Part shown: piece after piece, positions 37,372-46,486 of the stretch
How the letters are laid out: every line of letters starts with the position of its first letter
Numbering within the stretch: the first letter of the stretch is position 1
Origin: Desulforhopalus vacuolatus
Lineage (GTDB): Bacteria > Desulfobacterota > Desulfobulbia > Desulfobulbales > Desulfocapsaceae
Length of the DNA: 64,000 bases
Assembly: GCF_016918505.1 (NCBI RefSeq)
Contig: NZ_JAFFPZ010000015.1
Span: 18,304-82,303, forward strand
Reading direction: 5' to 3'
Program-made: the position numbers and the translations under genes
The notes under the pieces: model-generated
The model's database searches: none
The model's input: the letters and a program-made list of their open reading frames with translations, nothing else
Told to the model about the DNA's origin: nothing

Positions 37372-38211
37372 TTATGACAATTTCAGCTGTGTTCCTGTCT
37401 GCGGGGCGAAAAAGAGAACTCCCTGCAATACCCCGGCAGCGTAGTTACCACCCAGTGAAAAGTTCTCCTGAGCAAGATAGAGGGCATGCGTACACCCGTT
37501 TTTTCGAGCCCCGCTCTGCGCCTGCTGCCTGACCTCCGGCTCGGCATTGGCCACCAGTACCGACTGGATGGGGCTGACCAGTACCGGGAGATCGTTGCCA
37601 CTGTCACCGGCAAAAATAACCTCGTGGTGTTCATATCCCAGGTGGTGCTGTAAAAATTCGATGACGTGCAGCTTGGTGGCATGGCGTGGTAACACATCAA
37701 GAAGGCCGATCTGTTCCGGCTCGTCAATGCTCCAGATCAGGCTGGCATCTACGCCCAGCTGCGTCAATTGATTTTCGACTGCAGCAAAAATATGTTCTCG
37801 ATTGGCACTCAGCGGCAGGTAATAGCTCAGTTTAAAGTTGTTCTGCCTGCTGCGTTCCTGCAACACCAGTTCCGGGCAAAACTGCAGCGCCTGCTGCAGT
37901 TCCTCATGCGTTTTTCCCCGCCAGTCACTGGCAATCTGTTTCTGCCAGGAGAGCATCTCGCGCCACTCCCCTCGAACCAGCCGATAGATTTTTGTGCCGA
38001 CATCAGTGACAGCGTAGTCGGGTTGGGGGAGTTGCCAGCTCACAATTGCCTGTTGAACCAGCTGCCGGTGGCGGCCGGTAACATAGACCAGACACAGTTC
38101 CTCTAATGCGCACAGCTGTCGAAAGCGCTGGCGGGCGTCGGGGTGTTCCGGCTGGCGGCCATTGGGGATAACCGTGCGGTCCATATCGGTACACAACAGC
38201 ACTTTATTCAT
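37372..38211 (-). CDS. spp: sucrose-6F-phosphate phosphohydrolase (HAD family)
   Basis: 279 residues, start at 38211 overlapping the last 8 bases of the upstream synthase gene. The HAD nucleophile motif is LLCTDMDRTVIPNG (Asp-x-Asp-x-T), motif II is VYVTGRHR, and the Lys and Asp pair of motifs III/IV are in RHATKLHVIEFL and IFAGDSGNDLPVL. The Cof/SPP-type cap fits the region between. It dephosphorylates sucrose-6-phosphate, the last step of sucrose synthesis. Because the partner synthase in front has lost its glycosyltransferase start, this enzyme may lack a local substrate supply. Confidence 0.88.
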   Translation of the reverse strand: MNKVLLCTDMDRTVIPNGRQPEHPDARQRFRQLCALEELCLVYVTGRHRQLVQQAIVSWQLPQPDYAVTDVGTKIYRLVRGEWREMLSWQKQIASDWRGKTHEELQQALQFCPELVLQERSRQNNFKLSYYLPLSANREHIFAAVENQLTQLGVDASLIWSIDEPEQIGLLDVLPRHATKLHVIEFLQHHLGYEHHEVIFAGDSGNDLPVLVSPIQSVLVANAEPEVRQQAQSGARKNGCTHALYLAQENFSLGGNYAAGVLQGVLFFAPQTGTQLKLS

Positions 38212-39745
38212 CGGCGTCACTTTTCTCGATATCCTTTGGATCGCAGCAGCGACCGAAAAAATCGTAGAAATCGAGGGCTTCAAGAATTCCGGCGGCGTTC
38301 GATGTCTGGGAAAAATAGATGCGTTCAATGTCATCCAGCTGCGACAGCTCTTCACGGTGGCGATTCGCCACCACTGCGGCCAGGGTGTTGCCTCGCATCA
38401 TATCCTCATCTGCTCCTGACCCGCCAGCGACAAAAACATTATGCAGCGGAATATTGAGCTGGCCGACGATGTAGCGTAAGGCCATCCCTTTGGAGGCTCG
38501 CAGTGGCAGGATATCGAGAAACTGGCCAAACGCGACCTGTACAAAAACAGCCAGTTCTTCCTGATGCAGCAGTTGCTTGAGCTCCTCAATATCCGCCAGT
38601 TTCGGGTCGATATAATAACTCACTTTATAACGGCTTTGCTCAATATTGCTCTGAATCTTTAGACCAGGGTAATCCTTCAGCAGAGCCTTTACCCTGCGCA
38701 GTCTCCATTGATAATCGATATGCCGCGTCCAGGCTGCATCTGCCGTCAGCAGGGGGGCATGGTAGATCTCCGTCCCGCTGCTGGTGATCAATACATCCGG
38801 CCGCGGAATTTTATGTTTTTTCATCACCTTTAATGCGGAATCAAGCCGCCGCCCGGTAGCGATGATAAAGTAGCTGTTTTTACGTTGCTGGCGCAACAGT
38901 TGCAGTAATTGTTCAAGCGATGTGTCATCACCGATCAAATTATGACCAAGATCACTGACAATCGCCCGATCACGATACAGGCCGGTACGCAATTTCACTG
39001 GTTGGCGTAATAACTGTTCCGAGTGTGCGGCGATCGGTTTGACAATCTTGAGATAGCGTCTGGCATGGGCATCCCAGGAATAGTGTTCTTTCACTTCAGC
39101 CAGTCCCCGCTCAGAAAAACTGTGCCACAACGCCTGATCTTCAAGGAGTTTCACCAGGGCTTCACTTATTGTATCAGGTTCAAGTGGATCAATCAAAAAG
39201 CCGTTCTCGCAGTTACTTATGATATCCTGCGGGCCGCCATCTTCGGTGGCGACAACCGGCAGACCACAGGCGGCAGCTTCAATCAGAGTCAGGCCAAACG
39301 GTTCGGTCAGCGCCGGGTTGACAAAAACACCACCAGACGCTGTCGCAATCCGGTAAATCATTGAGACCTGATCGCGTTGATGGTGTTTCGGTAGAGTGAC
39401 TTTACCGTAAAGATCATAGCGGTCGACAGCGGTCAGCAGCTCGTGAAAGACCTCCTGCGCTCCCTCTTCCAGTTCATCAATATCGTCCCGGTTGCCAGCA
39501 ATGATCAGTAGATTAGCCAGTTCCTGGAGTTGCGGAGATTGTCCAAATGCCTCGATCAGTGCCTGAATATTTTTTCGTTGATCCGGGCGTGACAGAGCCA
39601 GAATAATTGGTTTGTCAGGTTCTTTCAGGTGACAGGTCAATTGCTGAAAAAGAGGACTGTCCAGTTCGTTTCCCCGGGGTGGAATAAACTGGTTGAGATC
39701 TGTCCCTGGCGGGACGACACGCATTTGATCCGGTTGATAGTGATT
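38204..39745 (-). pseudogene. sps: sucrose-phosphate synthase, 5'-truncated
   Basis: Would join UDP-glucose and fructose-6-phosphate. The surviving 506 codons from ATG 39724 hold the second half of the GT-B glycosyltransferase (LALSRPDQRKN, GVFVNPALTEPFGLTLIEAA, TEDGGPQDI) and the C-terminal phosphatase-like domain (AIVSDLGHNLIG, IIATGRRLDSAL, VFVAGGSGADEDM). The frame continues upstream of the ATG as NHYQPDQ, which fits the family (Y-Q-P-x-x-M-x-V-V-P-P-G), and is then cut at about 39745, where a marR-type gene remnant begins on the other strand. About 230-240 N-terminal residues, including the acceptor-binding lobe, are missing, so activity is not expected. Confidence 0.85.
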
Positions 39746-39746
39746 G

Positions 39747-39997
39747 GTATTTTGGACAGACTGGAAGCCAAGGGATTTATTACCCGGGAGCGCAGCCGAA
39801 CGGACCGCCGCCAGGTTTTTGTGGCTCTCACAGCGGAGGGTCTCAAGCTTACAGAAGAGATGCCCTGGCCTTTACAGGAAAGATTTGCACAGGGGTTGGA
39901 TTCTCTGACCGCTCAGGAAAAGGAGCAATTCGATATCATGCTCAAAAAACTGGTAGAGATGATGGAAGCTCCCAAAATCCCCCTGTGGAACCTCTGA
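39747..39997 (+). pseudogene. MarR/GbsR-type regulator, 5'-truncated
   Basis: The frame reads GILDRLEAKGFITRERSRTD, RRQVFVALTAEG, then a C-terminal helix (AQEKEQFDIMLKKLVEMMEA). This is the recognition helix, wing and dimerisation helix of a MarR-family repressor. The N-terminal ~60 residues are gone; upstream the same strand is antisense to the sucrose-phosphate synthase remnant. MarR/GbsR proteins often control glycine-betaine uptake genes, and proVWX follows 115 bases later. The breakpoint is shared with the synthase remnant. Confidence 0.8.
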
Positions 39998-40111
39998 CGC
40001 AATGGCACAGGACGCAATGCCCCATGATGCTTTTCAGGAGACCAGAGTGTCCCCGGATGACGCTGTTCTCTTTGAGAGCAAAAAAACGGAATGAGAAGAG
40101 GAGAGATGTAG

Positions 40112-41326
40112 ATGGACAAAATACGTATAGAAAATCTTTATAAAATTTTTGGACCCAGTCCGGGAAAAGCCATGAAGCTGCTGGCCGAGGGTATGGACAA
40201 AAAAGCTGTACAGGAAAAAACCGGGATGACCGTAGGGGTGAACAACGCTTCTTTCTCCATCCAGGCCGGAGAAATTTTTGTCATCATGGGGCTTTCCGGT
40301 TCAGGTAAATCAACCCTGGTGCGTATGCTTAACCGCCTCATCAAACCGACCTCGGGCAAGGTTTTTGTGGATGACCAGGAAGTAACCGCCATGAGCCCCG
40401 GGGAGCTGGTATCTTTCCGGCTGGGCAACATGAGCATGGTTTTCCAATCCTTTGCTTTGATGCCACACTTAACGGTGTTGGAAAATACGGCCTTTGGCCT
40501 TGAGCTGGCCGGAACAGACAAGGCCAAACAGCGTGAACGGGCCATGGAGGCATTGGAACAGGTCGGACTGGCAGGATGGGAGGATTCGTATCCCAAAGAG
40601 CTCAGTGGAGGTATGCAGCAGCGGGTGGGCCTGGCACGGGGATTGGCTGTTGATCCGGATATTCTGCTCATGGATGAAGCCTTTTCTGCCCTTGATCCCC
40701 TTATCCGGAGGGAAATGCAGGATGAATTGCTTAATCTCCAGGAAGAGCAGCAGCGGACCATTGTCTTTATTTCTCATGACCTCGACGAGGCGCTGCGTAT
40801 CGGCGATCGTATTGCCATCATGGAAGGCGGTCAGGTTGTGCAGGTGGGCACGCCCGAAGAAATTCTGCAAAATCCTGCTAATGATTATGTTCGGGCATTT
40901 TTCAGAGGTGTTGACCCGACCAGTATTTTGTCGGCCGGGGATATCGTACGTGACAGCCACCCCACCATCATACGGACAAAGTCGGGGAGCCTGAGGGCAG
41001 CCCACGAAATATTGAGCGGCAGCGAACATGATTACGCATATATTTTGAACGCCAAACGGCAGTTTCAGGGGATTGTTTCTTCCGACACCTTAAACGATGC
41101 CCTGGAAGCAGGGGCCACAACACTTGATCCGGCGCTGATCCCCAACACCCGGGCCGTGGAGGCTTCCGTGAGTATGCAGGATATTCTGCCTATTGTGGCT
41201 TCCAATACCTGGCCCGTTCCGGTGGTGGATGAAAATGGCAGGTATAAAGGAGTCGTTTCCAAAAATCGCTTCCTGCGTACTCTTCATCGTACGGAAAAAG
41301 CACGAAATGGTCATGCCGCAGAATGA
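40112..41326 (+). CDS. proV: glycine betaine/proline ABC transporter, ATPase with CBS domains
   Basis: 404 residues. Family-typical N-terminus (IRIENLYKIFGPSPGKAMKLL), Walker A GLSGSGKST, Q-loop VFQSFALMPH, signature LSGGMQQRVGLARGLA, Walker B ILLMDEAFSALD, H-loop ISHDLDEAL. C-terminal tandem CBS domains (about 280-390), which in the homologous OpuA sense ionic strength. Start has AGAGGAGAGATGTAG. First gene of proVWX. Upstream is the broken marR-type gene, so control by that regulator is probably lost. Confidence 0.95.
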   Translation: MDKIRIENLYKIFGPSPGKAMKLLAEGMDKKAVQEKTGMTVGVNNASFSIQAGEIFVIMGLSGSGKSTLVRMLNRLIKPTSGKVFVDDQEVTAMSPGELVSFRLGNMSMVFQSFALMPHLTVLENTAFGLELAGTDKAKQRERAMEALEQVGLAGWEDSYPKELSGGMQQRVGLARGLAVDPDILLMDEAFSALDPLIRREMQDELLNLQEEQQRTIVFISHDLDEALRIGDRIAIMEGGQVVQVGTPEEILQNPANDYVRAFFRGVDPTSILSAGDIVRDSHPTIIRTKSGSLRAAHEILSGSEHDYAYILNAKRQFQGIVSSDTLNDALEAGATTLDPALIPNTRAVEASVSMQDILPIVASNTWPVPVVDENGRYKGVVSKNRFLRTLHRTEKARNGHAAE

Positions 41327-41401
41327 TCACCGTCCGGGATGAAATCAACCTGTATAAACGTTGAAAGCGGACCCGTTCCAGGGTCTCAGGAGGAACTATA
41401 G

Positions 41402-42229
41402 ATGTTTGCAGAAAGTGTTATACCCCTCGATAGCTGGGTTTCCCAGTTTGTAGACATGCTGGTGGATAACTACCGGGGTGTTTTTCAGGCCATGAAATGG
41501 CCGGTGGAATTTTTGCTGAATGGACTCGATTCGGGGCTGAACAGTATCCATCCTTTAATTGTTATTGTCGTGTTCGCTCTTGCGGCCTGGAAATTTTCAG
41601 GTATCAAGCTGGGAATTTTTGCTGTGGTGTCCATGGTGCTGATAGGCTTGCTGGGGCTGTGGGAAGATTCCATGACCACCCTGGCCATGGTTTTGGCTTC
41701 AGTAATCGTCTGTACCCTGCTGGGCGTCCCTCTGGGGATCATTGCCGGACGCAGTGACAGATTCGAGGCTGGATTGCGCCCCGTACTGGACGCCATGCAG
41801 ACGACACCGGCCTTTGTCTATCTTGTGCCTATCGTGATGCTTTTTTCCGTGGGTAACGTGGCTGGTGTTCTGGCGACGATCATTTTTGCACTCCCTCCCA
41901 TTATTCGTCTGACCAGTCTGGGAATCCGGCAGGTTCATCCCGAGCTGGTGGAAGCCGCTCAGGCTTTTGGCGCGACCAACTGGCAGGTTTTGCGTAAAGT
42001 GCAGATCCCCATGGCTCTGCCAACCATTCTTGCGGGACTCAATCAGACCATCATGATGGCTTTGTCCATGGTTGTCATTGCCGCCCTGATCGGGGCTGGC
42101 GGATTGGGATCGCCCGTAGTTCTGGGGCTGAATACTCTGGATATCGGAGGCGCGGTCGTTGGTGGACTGGCTATTGTACTCATGGCTATTTTGCTTGACC
42201 GACTTACGCAGGGCATTGCCCAAAAATAA
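41402..42229 (+). CDS. proW: glycine betaine/proline ABC transporter permease
   Basis: 275 residues with six or seven membrane segments. The binding-protein-dependent transport loop is visible as EAAQAFGATNWQVLRKVQIP (E-A-A-x-x-x-G). LDTLVIVVVFALAAW-like segments start at about residue 45. Ribosome site AGGAGGAACTATAG. Lies between proV and proX with 30-75-base spacers, one operon. Confidence 0.94.
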   Translation: MFAESVIPLDSWVSQFVDMLVDNYRGVFQAMKWPVEFLLNGLDSGLNSIHPLIVIVVFALAAWKFSGIKLGIFAVVSMVLIGLLGLWEDSMTTLAMVLASVIVCTLLGVPLGIIAGRSDRFEAGLRPVLDAMQTTPAFVYLVPIVMLFSVGNVAGVLATIIFALPPIIRLTSLGIRQVHPELVEAAQAFGATNWQVLRKVQIPMALPTILAGLNQTIMMALSMVVIAALIGAGGLGSPVVLGLNTLDIGGAVVGGLAIVLMAILLDRLTQGIAQK

Positions 42230-42263
42230 TTTTTCAGGAACCATTAATTTACAGGAGATAAAC

Positions 42264-43292
42264 ATGCGTATCCGCAACTTACTGCTTTCTCTGGCGATTC
42301 TCTTTCTCGGAGTATCGTCCGCCCATGCCTTGAACATGAAACCCGGAAAGGGCGTCACTGTGCATCCGGCCCGGGCTACCTGGAACACCGGCTTTTTTCA
42401 GGAGGCTCTGGTTCGTCAGGGACTGGAGGAACTTGGATATAAGGTCAAGCGTGCCAAAGATCTGACCAACCCCTTGTTCTACAAATCCTTGTATCTCGGT
42501 GATGTAGATTATTGGACGAATGGATGGTTTCCCATTCATAATGCTCAGCTCCCGAAGAATTTTTTCGAAAAAGCCGACATGTATGGCTATGTTGCCAAAG
42601 CCGGTGGCCTGCAGGGATACCTGGTCTCCAAGAAAGAAGCCGATAAATTCGGCATCACCTCTCTTGCTGATTTTAAACGCCCCGAAGTAAAGAAGGCCTT
42701 TGACGAGAACGGTGACGGTAAGGCCGATCTGACCGCCTGCCCTCCGGGATGGGGATGTGAAAAAGTCATTGCGCATCATCTGGAAGTGTACGGGCTCGAA
42801 AACGATATTAATCCCATCAAGGCTTCTTATGAGGCGGGTATGGCTTCAACTCTGGGCAGATACAAAAGTGGTGGACCGGCCTTTTTCTATACCTGGTGTC
42901 CCAACTGGACTGTTTTTAAATTCAAACCGGGCAAGGATGTTGTCTGGATCAATGTTCCGGAAATTAATCCCACGGAAAGTCAGAAACCGGTAGTGGAGAA
43001 ATTGACGGCTTCCGGTGTGGAAGGAGCGGTCAGCGATCCGGTTAAACTCGGTTTTGTCGCTGCAGATATTCGTATTGTGGCCAACAAAAAATTTATCAAC
43101 GCCAATCCGGCAATCAAAAAGTTTTTTGAGGTTTTTACGCTTTCCCTGGCTGATATCAATGAGCAGAACAGTCGGATGAACGAGGGTGAAAAATCTACCA
43201 GTGATATCAAGAAGCATGTGGCCGAATGGATTTCCAAGAACCCGGACACGTGGAATAGCTGGCTTGAACAGGCTAGAAAAGCGGCTGAATAA
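42264..43292 (+). CDS. proX: glycine betaine/proline periplasmic binding protein
   Basis: 342 residues from ATG 42264, which has ACAGGAGATAAAC upstream and gives a clear signal peptide (MRIRNLLLSLAILFLGVSSA, cleavage after A-H-A). The OpuAC/ProX fold is supported by GKGVTVHPARATWNTGFFQE, WTNGWFPIHN, a CPPGWGCEKV cysteine pair and a C-terminal helix with WISKNPDTWNSWLEQ. Trp/Tyr residues for caging quaternary amines are plentiful. Followed by a strong terminator. Confidence 0.94.
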   Translation: MRIRNLLLSLAILFLGVSSAHALNMKPGKGVTVHPARATWNTGFFQEALVRQGLEELGYKVKRAKDLTNPLFYKSLYLGDVDYWTNGWFPIHNAQLPKNFFEKADMYGYVAKAGGLQGYLVSKKEADKFGITSLADFKRPEVKKAFDENGDGKADLTACPPGWGCEKVIAHHLEVYGLENDINPIKASYEAGMASTLGRYKSGGPAFFYTWCPNWTVFKFKPGKDVVWINVPEINPTESQKPVVEKLTASGVEGAVSDPVKLGFVAADIRIVANKKFINANPAIKKFFEVFTLSLADINEQNSRMNEGEKSTSDIKKHVAEWISKNPDTWNSWLEQARKAAE

Positions 43293-43327
43293 TACCTTCC
43301 GCTTTCATGCTGTGCCGAGAGATGTTG

Positions 43328-43368
43328 AAAAAAGGACCGATCCAGAGAGGATCGGTCCTTTTTTTTCA
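43328..43368 (+). terminator. rho-independent terminator of proVWX
   Basis: AAAAGGACCGATCC-AGAGA-GGATCGGTCCTTTT followed by further T residues. Perfect 14-bp stem with A/T tracts on both sides. Confidence 0.92.
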
Positions 43369-43404
43369 CAAAAAAAACGGGGAGGATGTCAATATCCATG
43401 TGCA

Positions 43405-43716
43405 GTTTGTAACCACGAATGGACACGAATTTTCACGAACAGGGACAACGCATTAAACGAAAACGTTTGTAGCCGAAGTTAAGCCGTACAGTGTACCAGG
43501 ATTATTATGAATAAAATTGGCTACCACGGAAAACACGGAAGGACACGGAAAACATCAATTACCTCAAAGCAGGCAACAGACCGAATTCAACTACAAGGGC
43601 ATTCTCTTATGGTTTTTTTCAGTAATAATTCGTGTTTATTCGTGTCCATTCGTGGTTCCTTTTTGTCGTTTGTAACCACGAATGGATAAACAGGATATTC
43701 CTTAATCGGAATGGTA
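43405..43716. repeat. dispersed repeat A, copy 4 (inverted, partial)
   Basis: Reverse orientation to copies 1-3. Carries TTCGTGTTTATTCGTGTCC, AACGAAAACGTTTG, AGTTAAGCCGTACAGTG and ends CGGAATGGTA just beside the hcp stop codon. The other end is missing. Confidence 0.8.
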
Positions 43717-45381
43717 TTACTCCCCGGTCATCATCGCCGCAATGTCTTCTTCTACCGTACCAATAGCCTTGATATTAAATTTTTCCACCAGCACCTTAGC
43801 TACATTCGGTGAAAGAAACGCAGGCAGCGTCGGTCCAAGTCGAATGCCTTTTACCCCGAGAAAGAGGAGGGCCAGGAGCACGGCTACTGCTTTTTGTTCA
43901 TACCAGGCAATATCGTAGGAGATTGGTAATTCGTTAATATCTTCCAGACCAAAAACTTCCTTGAGCTTAAGGGCTATGACAGCAAGAGAATAGGAATCGT
44001 TGCATTGTCCGGCATCAAGCACACGGGGAATACCGCCAATATCACCAAGATTGAGTTTGTTATATCTGAATTTGGCGCAACCAGCGGTAAGTATCACCGT
44101 GTCCGCAGGCAAATTTTCGGCTATTTCCGTATAGTAATTCCGACCTTTCTGACGCCCGTCACACCCGCCCATGACCACAAAGCGCTTGATAGCACCGGAT
44201 TTAACTGCATCAACAATCTTATCTGCCAGAGCCAGTACCTGATGATGGGCAAAGCCACCGACAAGAGTGCCGGTCTCAATTTCGATCGGAGGTTCACACG
44301 TTTTAGCTTTCTCGATGATGGCTGAAAAATCCTTGGCTCCACCTTCCGGGCGGTCACCAATGTGTACGGCATTTTCATACCCGACAACACCTGTGGTAAA
44401 CATCCGGTCAAGATACGTATTTTTTTTTCTTAACGGCACCAGGCAGTTTGTCGTGAACAGTATGGGACCGTTAAAGGTCTCAAATTCTGTATTCTGATGC
44501 CACCATGAACCACCGTAGTTGCCGATGAGATGGTCATATTTTTTAAAGGCGGGATAGGAGTTGGCGGGCAGCATCTCACCGTGAGTATACACATCTACGC
44601 CTGTGCCTTCTGTCTGCCTGAGCAGTTCTTCCATGTCCTTCATGTCGTGGCCGGTAATCAGAATTCCGGGTTTTGTGCCGACGCCGAGGTTTACTTCAGT
44701 AATTTCAGGATTGCCGTAGGCCGTCGTGTTGGCCTCATCGAGCAGGGCCATGGTGTTGACTGCTGCTTCTCCTGCTTTCATAACCAGAGCAATCATTTCA
44801 TCAACAGGCAAATCTTTGGTGGTTGAAGCGAGGGCTTCCATAAAGAAATCATTGATATCATCTTTGTGAAATCCCAGAATGGCTGCATGGTCAGCATACG
44901 CGGCTATGCCTTTCAGCCCTATAATCAACAATTCACGCAATGAACGAACATCCTCATTTTCGGTCGACAAAACGCCAACTTCTTTTGCTTTTTCGGCGTA
45001 TACTGACGAGTCCTTTGCAGCCCAGGTTGCGGCTTCAGGCAGAACCTCATCAAAATCCTTTCCTTTCTTTTCCTTATATGCCGCCAAAAAACGGTCCCTG
45101 GCCTGATCGCGACGTTTGAGGCCGTCAGTGACCATGGAGGTGAAGCGGGCATCATCCCAATTGGCATTGGTAATAGTGGCAAAAAGACCCTGGGCAACAA
45201 AATCATCATTTACCCGATCAGGAACTCCGAGTTCTTTAAGCTTTTCGCCGTAAACAGATATTCCTTTGAGTACAAAAATCAATAAGTCCTGCAGGTTGGC
45301 GGTCTTCTCAGGCTTTCCGCAAACTCCTTGTATTGTACAACCGGTATTGTGAGCAGTTTCCTGGCATTGAAAACAAAACAT
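43717..45381 (-). CDS. hcp: hybrid cluster protein (hydroxylamine reductase)
   Basis: 554 residues. The N-terminal cysteines [20 protein letters not shown] (C-x2-C-x8-C-x5-C) bind the [4Fe-4S] cluster as in the proteins of anaerobes. The hybrid Fe-S-O cluster ligands lie in [11 protein letters not shown] (His), [15 protein letters not shown] (Glu), [18 protein letters not shown], and [16 protein letters not shown]. Hcp deals with NO or hydroxylamine, reducing NO to N2O in recent work on other bacteria. No hcr reductase gene is next to it. Start has GGATGGAGAAAAATT. Upstream 45382-45575 should hold its promoter; I did not identify a regulator site. Confidence 0.95.
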   Translation of the reverse strand: MFCFQCQETAHNTGCTIQGVCGKPEKTANLQDLLIFVLKGISVYGEKLKELGVPDRVNDDFVAQGLFATITNANWDDARFTSMVTDGLKRRDQARDRFLAAYKEKKGKDFDEVLPEAATWAAKDSSVYAEKAKEVGVLSTENEDVRSLRELLIIGLKGIAAYADHAAILGFHKDDINDFFMEALASTTKDLPVDEMIALVMKAGEAAVNTMALLDEANTTAYGNPEITEVNLGVGTKPGILITGHDMKDMEELLRQTEGTGVDVYTHGEMLPANSYPAFKKYDHLIGNYGGSWWHQNTEFETFNGPILFTTNCLVPLRKKNTYLDRMFTTGVVGYENAVHIGDRPEGGAKDFSAIIEKAKTCEPPIEIETGTLVGGFAHHQVLALADKIVDAVKSGAIKRFVVMGGCDGRQKGRNYYTEIAENLPADTVILTAGCAKFRYNKLNLGDIGGIPRVLDAGQCNDSYSLAVIALKLKEVFGLEDINELPISYDIAWYEQKAVAVLLALLFLGVKGIRLGPTLPAFLSPNVAKVLVEKFNIKAIGTVEEDIAAMMTGE

Positions 45382-46225
45382 AATTTTTCTCCATCCTGGG
45401 TTATCTGGCTTTCGTTATAAGGACCTCTTAAAAGTCAAAGTCCCTGTTCCATTTCGGGCAATATCAAGCACTCTTTTATTGCGCTTTTACATAAAGGTCC
45501 ATTACGTGTCAGTGTACCATTCTTTTTGAAATTCCTGTAAAGATTGTTCCCGGACTGTAGAGAGCTGAACTGGTCATGTTTCAGAGAAGAGAGAACACAT
45601 TATTTGTTGAGTATTTTACAGCAGATATGCCAAAAGATATAACATGCCTTAACCATTACAAATATTTTTCCCAAACACATCTTATAATGTTCTCCCGCGC
45701 GGTCATAATCGACAACCTTTTTTGTCGAGGACACGACTACACCTGTTGTCTGATAACCATCACCTTTACTCTGTTATTGATCCTTGTGATGATCCTGAGT
45801 CTCCTCCAGAGAATTAAGTAAATTTTTGGCACAATCTTGACAATTAGCTGAATAAAAATTAGCCTGCTAAAAATAGAAAACCGATGTGTTAAAAGAGACT
45901 GTAGAGGCCCGTCAGGTGTCACTGGGATGATGAGATTCAGTGGCGTAAATTTCGAATCATCAATGGCTCCTCAAGGATTCATAAAATACGATAAAACAGT
46001 TGAATATAGATTTTTTTACCCTTTTGCTGTTCCATCCGTTCTGGCTTGTTGTTCCGCGTTTCTTTGCGTCAGCGGAGTCTCCCCTGTTGATGCTTTTATC
46101 TCCATCATCATACTGAACCAGGGGGCATGCCTGGCAGGTTTCCTTCGCTATCGAGGTCTTCCTGTTGAAAATCTCCATGTCTAAAAAAACACAAAAAAAG
46201 CCAGCGAGGTTATACATTGCAAGTT
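45382..46225. other. intergenic region without a convincing gene
   Basis: About 840 bases. A short frame at 45576-45821 ends in a hydrophobic stretch (LITITFTLLLILVMILSLL) and could encode a small membrane peptide, but has no clear ribosome site. Overlapping frames on both strands at 45927-46217 give no family. Likely decayed DNA plus the hcp promoter. Confidence 0.4.
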
Positions 46226-46239
46226 TTTAAACACCCAAA

Positions 46240-46486
46240 GATATATTTCGCCGTACGTTTATGAAAATTGCCGGTGGTACCGCAGCGGTGTCAGCAATTA
46301 CTACCATGGAATTCCCCCAGATCGGGGAGAGTGTCTCACCCTAATATCTCTAAAAGTGATGTGGATAAAATGATTGATACAGAAAATGAAACAGTTGTCC
46401 TGTCTGTCGACGCAGCAATGGCAGGATTATTTGCAGCAGCCAGAGCATCTGATGCAGGTGCCCGCGTGACAGGGGAGGCAGGATGA
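46240..46486 (+). pseudogene. Tat-exported flavocytochrome / fumarate reductase-like remnant
   Basis: Two pieces. First, IFRRTFMKIAGGTAAVSAI (46242 onward) looks like a twin-arginine leader (R-R-x-F-M-K followed by a hydrophobic stretch), ending in a stop at about 46343. Second, from 46370, ENETVVLSVDAAMAGLFAAA, RASDAGARV resembles the FAD-binding beta-alpha-beta start of fumarate reductase-type flavoproteins (D-V-V-V-I-G-x-G-x-A-G), with the glycines lost. The rest is missing, cut by the start of the efflux operon at 46483. Strongly decayed, so only a likely assignment. Confidence 0.45.

Noticed and set aside
36355..37377. 340-codon plus-strand frame
   Set aside because: Antisense to amylosucrase; no ribosome site or family likeness.
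39629..39746. N-terminal part of the longer frame leading into the MarR remnant
   Set aside because: This part is antisense to the sucrose-phosphate synthase remnant and has no MarR likeness; the open frame across the joint is accidental.
40002..40094. 30-codon ORF between the marR remnant and proV
   Set aside because: No convincing ribosome site and no recognisable features; too short to support.
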